DNA of 15,083 bases from Hemicentrotus pulcherrimus. Taxonomy: Eukaryota; Echinodermata; Echinoidea; Camarodonta; Strongylocentrotidae. How positions within the stretch are numbered: the first letter of the stretch is position 1; every line of letters starts with the position of its first letter. The DNA lies in assembly GCA_003118195.1 (NCBI GenBank), contig BEXV01000876.1, positions 65,552-80,634 on the forward strand, written 5' to 3'. Under the pieces are notes generated by a model, which saw only the letters and a program-made list of their open reading frames with translations, made no database searches and was not told the DNA's origin. A program made the position numbers and the translations under genes. Below, piece by piece: positions 7,771-15,083 of this stretch.

Positions 7771-9023
7771 TTTTTTTACTGGATGCCATATTGGATGCCT
7801 CTTAACCAACTTGTACGTAACATGTTGAACTGATACCTGGCGATGCGGGGGTCATGATAATTGCTGGGCCAACATAGAACATAATTAATTCCGATGAGGC
7901 TACTTTCTTTAAGTCCATATTTTTTGTAATAAGGAAGAGGGCTTCAAAGGCAATAATGATAGTGAGAGGGAAAAATATAAAACTGAAAGGAATAAATAGT
8001 AGTAACTTAGCATACAAAAATAGATTTAATTGTAGAGAAAGTTTAGAAATTATCATTATCATTATTAGCCTGCATTTTAGAGACCACCTCCCCCCCCCCT
8101 TACCATGAAAGAAAAACTGCATTTAAAGTTCAGAGTGAAAAGATAATGAATGATGAAATATGTTTTCGACGAAATTCATGGGCCGCTGAAAATAATAACG
8201 CTTTCAATCATCCTAATGGTGATAGGCTTCATTGAAAAAAAGCAATTATTCTTCCCAATGTCAATCTTTGTTGGACGAACTGCATGAAGAACAAAAAACA
8301 CAATACTGACCGAAGCTATATTAATAGCATTTCCGAATCGATGACTTCTTTGTCTGCATTCTGTTGTCAGCGCCAAAATATAGCGTTTTGTTAAAACTTA
8401 ATATCATCATGATAGGTGAATATGTCATTTCTGGAATACTGTATAATTGATTTTTTTTATCTTTTTTCTATGTCCTTTTTCTATTCACTGCCCAGGGTTC
8501 GCTCTCCAGGCTATAATTTGAATTGTCTCCGGCATTGATCGCGTGCACCCAACGTTATTAAGAATATATGAAAAGATGGAAAATACATATTGAAACTTGT
8601 TGCACTTTGTATGGAATAGATGCATCATTATAAGCATATTTAAAGAGAACAACTGTCTACGTGGCCTTGCTGTCAATATTGAACCTCAATGAGCTTTGAA
8701 TTTGCAAGGCTTGAATTAATGTATCTCTATTAAATAATTAAAATGGCGACATCATTTTTTTTTAATTACAAAATGTATGACATAACGCAATATCCTTATA
8801 TATCGAATGTTGACAAGGAATAATTGAGTTCTGACGTAAACGGAAGTCATTAAATGTTAAAGATAAAAATGTATCGCTTTATCTCCAGCCAAACACTCAA
8901 AACATATAAAATGAAGATATTTGAACTTAACAAAAAGTACATTTTTTAGTATGTTGTGTAGTGAATGCATTAAGTAATGTATGGGGTTGGTAGATTATTA
9001 AACCAAACCTATGTTTGTAATGT
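7771..9023. other. AT-rich non-coding stretch
   Basis: A C10 run lies at 8090-8099. The minus-strand frames at 7802-8122, 8176-8376 and 8485-8676 are hydrophobic or low in complexity and carry no recognisable domain. A CRE-like TGACGTAA is at 8832-8839. Confidence 0.5.
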
Positions 9024-9072
9024 ATACATATTTCTATGTTGGAGGCATAGTCGCCATTTATTAACATCGAAA
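9024..9072 (+). repeat. 49-bp direct repeat, copy 1
   Basis: This segment recurs base for base at 9807-9855, immediately after the single N at 9806. This copy sits in continuous sequence and is probably the genuine locus. Confidence 0.95.
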
Positions 9073-9140
9073 CATTAAACAAAATAGAAACTCGAATGCT
9101 ACCATAATTACAATGTACATGCTGTGGCTGTGATACATAG

Positions 9141-9372
9141 TCATTACGTTAAGCTATATTTAGACTGGCAGAGCAGTTAACCGTATAGAGCTTATCAGTA
9201 CTGCAACGTTGAAAGCATTATCCATTTAAACATATCCGTTTAAACATTCAAAACGGAGAAATTTGAATGTTTTCAGAAAACGCTTTGACGTATCATTGGG
9301 TGAATTGCATGACGTAAAGATATATTTGACACTGGCAGAGTATTTAACTGAAGCTTAGCCTGCAATGTGTCT
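9141..9372 (+). repeat. Diverged tandem duplication, about 167-bp period
   Basis: The segment 9141-9210 (CATTACGTTAAGCTATATTTAGACTGGCAGAG…) recurs in diverged form at 9308-9372 (CATGACGTAAAGATATATTTGACACTGGCAGAG…). Both continue with TTAAC, AGCTTA and TGCAA words in the same order. Divergence suggests an old duplication. Confidence 0.65.
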
Positions 9373-9446
9373 ACATGTTCACAGTCAGACAGCAGCGTGC
9401 GCGATAATGAGGCTGTACGCTGATTTTTATTCAGCGTCTCTTTGGT

Positions 9447-9484
9447 AATCTCGTGCATTCACGTGTGCTGAAATTCACGAGATT
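9447..9484. repeat. Hairpin with 9-bp arms around an E-box
   Basis: AATCTCGTG (9447-9455) pairs exactly with CACGAGATT (9476-9484). A CACGTG E-box is in the loop at 9460-9465. It could be a small regulatory palindrome or chance. Confidence 0.4.
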
Positions 9485-9701
9485 TTTCGTGTGATTTGTA
9501 AGGGTGCACAAATAGCTGCTTTTGTGGTCGATAACTTTAGTCAGCATGGCATTACGCAACGGTAATTACTATAGAGATCTTCAGCTTCAGTTTGATATGA
9601 AACTTGCATTATTATACAATTTCGAAACAATCTTTTTTCACCACTTGTATGGTCGTTATTTTTGTAACATTTCAACAGCTATTTTGTACCCGGAATTTCG
9701 C

Positions 9702-9722
9702 TTTTGGTTCCTGACTTTGGTA
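9702..9722 (+). repeat. 21-bp direct repeat, copy 1
   Basis: TTTTGGTTCCTGACTTTGG plus two further bases recur exactly at 10344-10364. The region downstream of both shares weaker words (TTTGAT, then TTGACGCAA), suggesting two remnants of one dispersed repeat. The plus-strand frame at 9522-9731 ends across this copy and is not called as a gene. Confidence 0.7.
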
Positions 9723-9761
9723 CATAATTAATTTGATTACTTTGAGATTCGTTGGAAAGAT

Positions 9762-9894
9762 GAAAAGTCACTGATCAAAATAATGTCAAAACCTAATTGA
9801 CGCAANATACATATTTCTATGTTGGAGGCATAGTCGCCATTTATTAACATCGAAAACTCACTGATCAAAATAATGTCAAAACCTAATTGACGCA
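9762..9894 (+). repeat. Duplicated segment around a single N (probable assembly join)
   Basis: A 37-bp segment at 9768-9804 is repeated exactly at 9858-9894; it extends to 43 bp with one mismatch from 9762/9852. Between the copies are one A, one N (9806) and the exact 49-bp copy of 9024-9072. Two perfect repeats meeting at an ambiguous base among heavily diverged neighbours is the pattern of a bad contig join. Confidence 0.85.
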
Positions 9895-10234
9895 CAATCA
9901 TGTTTTCTTTCTAATCATAATAATTAAGACCCTAAAAACCCGGAAATTACCAATTTGTTCTTTCTATGATGGCGCGAAATTGTGTGATTTCTGTGATTAT
10001 TAAACTCCAGGGAGCTCCGCCGCGCCACAAACTGGTCGAAAAAAATAAGAAAAATTATTTTAAAAGAAATATTGTAGAAAATATTTATCAGAAGGGCAAT
10101 TAATGTATTTGATCCAAGGTCCTTAGATCGTTACCATGACTGCTTGCGCGCACGTGCATCACAGGCGCACGCCACAAAACTAGAATACTAAAGTTTGGTT
10201 TTCAGAATGTTAATAAACTAAAGCGGAACATATA
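9895..10234. other. AT-rich non-coding stretch
   Basis: I see no gene. A short GC-rich patch around 10010-10030 and a GCGCGCACGTGC E-box at about 10146-10157 are the only notable words. Confidence 0.4.
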
Positions 10235-10256
10235 TGACGTAGTTGACGTAGTTGAC
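10235..10256 (+). repeat. Short tandem TGACGTAGT repeat
   Basis: Two exact 9-bp units TGACGTAGT followed by TGAC. Each unit carries an ATF/CREB-type half-site. Confidence 0.8.
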
Positions 10257-10343
10257 TAATCAGAACGCTGTATTATCACATCGGCAACTTTTTTTTTAAG
10301 CCGTCGACTTTTTTTAATTATTCATGAACATGAGCGTGATTTG

Positions 10344-10364
10344 TTTTGGTTCCTGACTTTGGTA
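10344..10364 (+). repeat. 21-bp direct repeat, copy 2
   Basis: Exact copy of 9702-9722, 642 bp downstream of it. See that entry for the shared flanking words. Confidence 0.7.
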
Positions 10365-10989
10365 GAGCGTAAAATGAAATAATTTTGATATCATTGTAAA
10401 GAAAAATATTTATGCTTTATGCTGATTATAACATGTTCTTGACGCAAAAATGATTTCAATGTGAAAATTAGCCCTACTCTATCGTCGAAAAACCCCATTT
10501 TCAAGGCGAAATATCTGTTTCCAGAATATATCTAACATGATTGTCATATAAGTATATAGAGAGTGCAACTTCTTATTTTTAAAATAAGACCCATTTCATG
10601 AGAAATAAACAATTACAAAGGCAAAAACTGCCGATCAGGAAGACCGTCTGCACTACTCATTACGTATTCAAGACACGTAAATTCTTGCATACGCGCTGAG
10701 TAAAATAGAGGGTTTTCGCACCGGCTGCGGTCTGACTGTTCAAGGCCGGTGATAATTATCACACAAATCGTCAAAAGAGGTGCCTTTTGCCGAAGCTATT
10801 TCATGCTTGGATGAACTTTGCAGTATCTGAGACGTATGACGGGTGTCGGAAGAAGATGGTTAAGTCTTCCGAAATGAAAATAGCACTCTTAAAAATGCAC
10901 AGGAAACATTATGAGTAATGTTTGTCCCATCGATTACATTCAGTAGATTAGGAACGAAATTGTAGACGGTGAAACGCCAGAAGTGGCAT
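10365..10989. other. AT-rich non-coding stretch
   Basis: No gene. A 7-bp inverted pair CACCGGC/GCCGGTG (10719-10725 with 10745-10751) is followed directly by the 10-bp palindrome GATAATTATC (10751-10760). CCGTCTGCACTACT at about 10652-10665 resembles a TTAA-MITE end but lacks the rest of the element. Confidence 0.4.
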
Positions 10990-11200
10990 GGAGCGACTCT
11001 TTAGTGACTTCGAAGGCCACAATCAAACGTGTAGTTCTCGGACAATAAACCTCTTAATGATGGAAATTGTATTTGCTTAATGAGGCATTCAGAGTTATAA
11101 TTACCCTCTTGATACGTAAGAGTGTTCTTGATTGTTGATGAGAGTTTCTCCTCTTTCATGAGTTATGATCTGATATTTTGATTGGCCTCTTCTCCTTTAC
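10990..11200 (+). repeat. Diverged tandem repeat, unit A (211 bp)
   Basis: Unit A starts GGAGCGACTCTTTAGTGACTT and ends TCTCCTTTAC. It is followed without a gap by unit B, which matches it along its whole length. Shared blocks include AAGGCCACAA, AATGATGGA.ATT, ATTTGC.TAATGA.GCATT, AGAGTTA.AATTA and TCTCCT.TTTCA. I judge identity to be roughly three quarters by eye. Confidence 0.8.
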
Positions 11201-11413
11201 GGAGCCGCTTTTTAGGGACTTCCAAGGCCACAACCACAATTGTATTTTTCTGACAGTTTGCCTGCCAATGATGGAGATTATATTTGCCTAATGATGCATT
11301 TAGAGTTAAAATTATCCCCCTTAATACGTGTACGTGTTCAACATTGTTGGCAAGATTTTCTCTCCTTTCAGGAGACTCTCATCTGTTATTTTGGTTATTA
11401 CGTTCTCCTTTAC
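11201..11413 (+). repeat. Diverged tandem repeat, unit B (213 bp)
   Basis: Unit B starts GGAGCCGCTTTTTAGGGACTT, directly after unit A, and ends TTCTCCTTTAC, the same terminal word as unit A. Only two units are present. The 70-codon frame at 11240-11452 is inside the repeat and is not conserved in unit A, so it is not a gene. Confidence 0.8.
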
Positions 11414-12120
11414 CTAATCAGTATTGACTCCATCCACGAAAACCTTTGCTAAAATAATTAATATGATTAGGAGAAACATTGTAATTGTTATAATTGCAGG
11501 TTTTGCCTTTGTATTAAATCTACTAGCTTAAGAACATCCACCTCCCACGTATGTGCTCATTTATTAATGGCTGTTAATTTCATTGAAAGGTGTTTCTCTT
11601 TCATCACGGTAAGGTGCATTTGTTTAATTTAAATAAGAGGGTGCGATTTCAGTACATTTTAGAAAGATTTGGTAAAGAAGAGAGATATTTGGGACTTTTC
11701 ACGTCACATCATCTTCTTATCGAGCCTGTGATGATTTGGGATTTATTTTTCGAGATGAATATGACACCCCTGGAGGCATTCTCATCATGTTGATGGAAAG
11801 TAGTTAATGTGACGATCAATATCATAATCAGGCCAAAAGGGCCAGTCAAATGATAAAATGAGAAAAGTTTTAAATGAGGGGGCGACGTCAAGTTTTATTT
11901 TTCATTATTAAAGAGAGATGTTGTCACCAACATGAATGTGATCGAAATGCCCTTAATTGGCAACAAGGGCGGAGTAGTAATAGTGTATCCAGCCGCTTGG
12001 GAGAAGTAGCGCTTTTAACCACAACAAAGGACGTTTAGACCTAGAGCAGTCTTTTTAAATGCATGAGGAAAGGAGAGAAAGGAAACAGGGAAAATGGAAA
12101 ACATCCTGCGGGAGAAAGAA
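11414..12120. other. AT-rich non-coding stretch
   Basis: No recognisable gene. The frames at 11590-11793 (plus) and 11709-11891 (minus) overlap on opposite strands and show no domain. Confidence 0.45.
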
Positions 12121-12127
12121 TCGGAAA

Positions 12128-12149
12128 GAGAGAGAGAGAGAGAGAGAGA
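12128..12149 (+). repeat. (GA)11 microsatellite
   Basis: Eleven uninterrupted GA units in a purine-rich setting. Confidence 0.95.
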
Positions 12150-12213
12150 TCGGGGGTTAAACAAGAGATGAGGGATATACATGTATAATGAAAATTTGCA
12201 TGTAGAGGGAGGC

Positions 12214-12245
12214 GAGAGAGAGAGATAGATAGAGAGAGAGAGAGA
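12214..12245 (+). repeat. Interrupted (GA)n/(GATA) microsatellite
   Basis: GA units interrupted by GATAGATA. Together with the (GA)11 65 bp upstream it forms a purine-rich island from about 12070 to 12290. Confidence 0.95.
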
Positions 12246-12289
12246 CGGGGAAAGATAGAAGAGAAAGAAAAAGGAACACAGAAAGATAA

Positions 12290-13308
12290 GTTATGAAAAA
12301 TGTATACGGTTTAGCGCTGTGGATAAATAGAGCTTACGTTTGGCGACATTTACGTTCACACATGTTAACAAACTCAACCATAGGTGGGTACTGCCTGCCA
12401 ACCAGAACAAATGAAATGTAAAAACGTCACAAGTCATCCCCGAATACAAATTACACCGTATTACGGATGAATGACGTAGCGATTAAAAAAAAAAACTTAC
12501 ACCAAGAAATATATCAAAGTCATTCTGAGAGATTTATTGTATTCTTGCACATTAGTCTACACGATTCCCCAACAAATTGTGTGAGAGAGTTATAAAGAAA
12601 GATATTCGAAGCATAATCATGATGATGTACACTGTAAAGTTTCTCCGCACGAATTTGGGCATCGCCATTTTTCTCGATTATGCGACGTACTATGCGAAGT
12701 CGTTTAACAAGTAAATGTATTCAAATTGATGGATGCTTTTGTACCTCAATACTTGTCAGAACTCATTTTTGCATAAAAAAGTTTGTGCTTTCTGGTGTGA
12801 AGGTTTTGCTTAATTGGAATAGATCTGTCAACTGCTATATTTAAGTTTTTTTAATACATGAGTTACAGCTCTTCCTCTTTTTTTTTAAATTTATTTCTGA
12901 TCAAATATAATATTTAGTTCGCCTGGTACGTCACATTATCAATTAAAAGGTTGTCCAAATGTCATGCTAAAAATAATTACATCATGCCAAGAAGGTCTTT
13001 ATTATGTATATATATCTTGTACAGTAAGGGAGTATTGTAAATCAAAAGGCAGGAATACATCTCATTCTGCAGCATACCTTAACTTTTCATTTGAGGTGGT
13101 GTTTTCTGTAAGTCAGTCTTTAATGAAAGTAATTTTTAACCACTCTTTTCCACCCCCCTTCCCTATACCCCTCTCTCGTCCAGAATCTTCCTTCTTTAAT
13201 TGATTCCCGTATGTACGTTGAGAAGTGTCTACAAGAGGAAAATGAGATGTAAAATTCATTCTCATTATTGAAACAAACAAAATGTCTTACGTTCTCACTT
13301 TAATGTAG
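12290..13308. other. AT-rich non-coding stretch
   Basis: No gene is called. A 38-codon minus-strand frame (12668-12552) has a good start context and a hydrophobic middle; it is described in the findings. The stretch CTCAACCATAGGTGGGTACTGCC near 12375-12397 recalls the body of the SINE at 3285-3445 but is too short to call. The frame at 12964-13203 is low in complexity. Confidence 0.4.
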
Positions 13309-13492
13309 CAAATACAAGTACGGATGGGCGACGTAAAGTCGGAAGTGATCATTCAGGAAGAAGACAAGATGTCTTTAGTTAAGCTCTCATTTGCCTGCAT
13401 CAATTATAATTACGGATGAGCGACGTAAATTCATCATTCATGAAGACAACAAATCTTTACCTGTCATTTTGATGCTTCAACAAGACACTTTA
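13309..13492 (+). repeat. Diverged tandem duplication, 92-bp period
   Basis: TACGGATGGGCGACGTAAA (13319-13337) recurs at 13411-13429 with one change. The similarity continues through ATCATTCA.GAAGA, an ATCTTTA/TGTCTTTA block and the CATTT.GC.TGC words. Two units of about 92 bp are seen. Confidence 0.75.
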
Positions 13493-13545
13493 ATCCTGTC
13501 ACGATTTGATAGCTGGGGAAATGGGGGCTTTTAGTAGAGGGGGGA

Positions 13546-13690
13546 TTTATCATGTTGAGCCACCTTGAATATGTAACGAGAAGGGGGTTTCCCCTTGAAT
13601 TAAATCAGTTTTTTTTTCAGGTAACTGTAATAGATTATACAGAGCCAATTTTGCAATGCTAAGCATAATTCACTTTAAAATGCACATTAT
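13546..13690 (+). repeat. Diverged tandem repeat, unit 1 (about 235-bp period)
   Basis: Contains the ordered blocks GAGCCAC.TTGAAT, TTTCCC.TTGAAT, AAATCA, CAGGTAACTGTAA, ATTATACAGAG and AAAATGCACATT. The same blocks, in order, occur in unit 2. Between the units lies a G/A-rich spacer (13700-13780). Confidence 0.8.
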
Positions 13691-13782
13691 TTAAAAACTA
13701 CGTCTATCAAGGATCGATGAGGAGGGATCGGTTATAATGAGGGAGGGATCATAAGGAGCGATGCATTATGGGAAGGAAGGAA

Positions 13783-13928
13783 TTATGTCGAGCCACATTG
13801 AATAAGAAACTAAGAGGGTGTTTCCCTTGAATCAAATCAATTTGTCAGGTAACTGTAACAGATAACAAAAACAAGAAAATTGTGTCAAACTATTATACAG
13901 AGAAAACTATGCTCTCTAAAATGCACAT
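13783..13928 (+). repeat. Diverged tandem repeat, unit 2
   Basis: Matches unit 1 at an offset of 233 bp at its start (GAGCCACATTGAAT) and 240 bp at its end (AAATGCACATT), so a few indels separate them. It has gained a stretch around 13864-13892 that is absent from unit 1. Confidence 0.8.
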
Positions 13929-14529
13929 TTTGAAATAATTTCCTCATACCTAAATGGGTTGGTACTTGGGGCATCAGGAATGATTGAGTATCTAAGATCT
14001 GATGTTATCAAGAGCCCTGTGCGTCCCTTATTAAAATGGGCAAACATTACAATGCCATATAATTCGAACATGTTTTATATGCGATATAAAATACGATATT
14101 GAAAGAAAGGTATTTCCTGGCACGTTCGATATTGAAACCGAAATTAAAAACGCAGCTAATGAGATCCTCGTTAGGTTACAAGTTAATGCACTATTTCTTA
14201 TTGTGAACAATGATTATGTACCGCCGTCATTTCTTACGCCGATTGGAAAATACGATAGCCACTTCAAATCCGGGCTACAATTTCCTTCGTAAAGTTAAAT
14301 ATAGTCTTGAAACGGGGTAGGTATCTAAAGTGCATGCGTAACGAGTTGTTCTATCAAATTAATTGTAATTGTTTATGTACTCTAATCACCAACAGATCAA
14401 TATTTCAATTAGTGGATGATGGTGCTAGTACTTAGAGAGTATCGGAAAATTCAATTTGTCTTGCGCCGGTAATGAGACCGTACTGTATAATTTTGCATTT
14501 TGTTTCGTTCCATTAGTCATCTCAATAAG
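13929..14529. other. AT-rich non-coding stretch
   Basis: I see no gene, RNA or clear repeat. Confidence 0.45.
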
Positions 14530-14990
14530 TCGTCCGATCACCACCCCCCCCCCTCTTTCTCTCTCCTTCTTTCTCTATTTCTACTATCTCACTCTTTCTC
14601 TATTTCACATTGTTATCCCGTTCCTCCCGCGGCCTCTTCCTATATCTCTCCATCATCCTCTCTTCCTCTATCAGCCTCTCACTCCTTTCCTCTTCGCCTG
14701 TCTGTCCCTCCCCTAATTCATTATATGACTCCCTCTAACCTCTTCTCTATCATATTCATTCTCCATCTTTGTTACTTTTACACCGATTCTTTAATCTTTT
14801 TTTCATCTACTTTAGATATGAACTTCTTTAAAATGTCTTAATGTCCCCCTCTTTGTGTATGTGTTTCTCGCTCTTTCTCTCTTTTTCACTCTCTCTTTGT
14901 TTGACTCTGTGTTGGTCTGTCAGTTTGTATGTAGGTCTGTCTCTTTTTTTCTCTTTCTCTTATTCTCTTCACTCCACCCCCTCCCCCTGA
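14530..14990. repeat. Pyrimidine-rich low-complexity tract
   Basis: About 460 bp in which the plus strand is overwhelmingly C and T, starting with a C10 run at 14544-14553 and continuing as imperfect (CT)n, (TCTTT)n and (CCTCT)n. The two overlapping frames at 14456-14716 and 14500-14841 (Ser/Leu/Pro/Phe-rich) are artefacts of this composition. Such tracts can form triplex DNA or act as polypyrimidine tracts, but nothing here shows use. Confidence 0.9.
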
Positions 14991-15083
14991 CGTGATATCA
15001 GTATAATCCGATGTATTCATACTTTGCCGACATAGTTAGCATTCACTCTGCAGATGCGAGCTTTAAATCCTGGCACCAACTCC

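Noticed and set aside
7802..8676. Three minus-strand frames of 63 to 106 codons
   Set aside because: Hydrophobic or low-complexity translations from AT-rich DNA, with no family resemblance.
9522..9731. 69-codon frame
   Set aside because: It ends across a repeated 21-mer and shows no domain. It is possibly part of a dispersed repeat rather than a gene.
10645..10720. Third copy of the TTAA MITE
   Set aside because: Only a 12-14 bp end-like word and a loose ATAGAGGG match. No TTAA flank and the block order is wrong.
11240..11452. 70-codon frame in tandem unit B
   Set aside because: The corresponding frame is not kept in unit A, so there is no sign of coding selection.
14456..14841. Two overlapping Ser/Leu/Pro-rich frames of 86 and 113 codons
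   Set aside because: Both are products of the pyrimidine-rich low-complexity tract, which has few stops in these frames.
1..15083. CRISPR array, bacterial operon, phage or rRNA content
   Set aside because: No regularly spaced identical repeats, no ribosome-binding-site-led gene runs and no rRNA-like conserved blocks. Repeat types and composition are eukaryotic.

Overview
This looks like intergenic or intronic DNA from a eukaryote with an AT-rich genome, most likely a marine invertebrate and perhaps an echinoderm. That guess rests on tRNA-derived SINE remnants whose box order and body resemble sea-urchin-type SINEs as I remember them, on several short inverted-repeat elements, and on plentiful (GA)n, poly-T and poly-G/C tracts. 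I could not confirm the organism. I found no protein-coding gene I can name, no complete tRNA or rRNA gene, no CRISPR array and no prokaryotic operon structure. The open frames of 60 to 114 codons look like chance frames. Two or three are noted as weak exon candidates.

Layout. 1-885 has no recognisable gene. 890-1350 is a block near 50% GC with a 121-codon open frame and homeodomain-type motifs. 1890-2280 is a second such block with a perfect CRE. 2870-3445 appears to be a minus-strand SINE split by a 328-bp GC-rich foldback element (2957-3284) next to a TTAA-like target. 3988-4146 holds a short, very GC-rich island. 4346-4390 is C6T39. 5234-5476 is an open frame without ATG that ends over a pair of back-to-back E-box palindromes.

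5484-7160 is the repeat-dense core. Two copies of one small TTAA-flanked MITE (5484-5662 forward, 6593-6778 reverse) bracket an unrelated foldback MITE (5808-6107). A tRNA-derived SINE with intact A and B boxes follows (6895-7160). 7361-7528 has a faint exon-like signal on the minus strand, and 7690-7770 has a degenerate tRNA-like piece.

8.7-14 kb is AT-rich and marked by old, diverged local tandem duplications: about 167, 211, 92 and 235 bp periods near 9.15, 11.0, 13.3 and 13.55 kb. It also has an excess of TGACGTA motifs. At 9806 there is a single N flanked by two sets of perfect duplicated sequence, which looks like an assembly or gap-closing artefact. 14530-14990 is a long pyrimidine-rich low-complexity tract.

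The parts do not form a pathway. The window is best read as a mosaic of small non-autonomous transposons, local duplications and a few composition blocks that may be cis-regulatory. I do not see a new protein system here.
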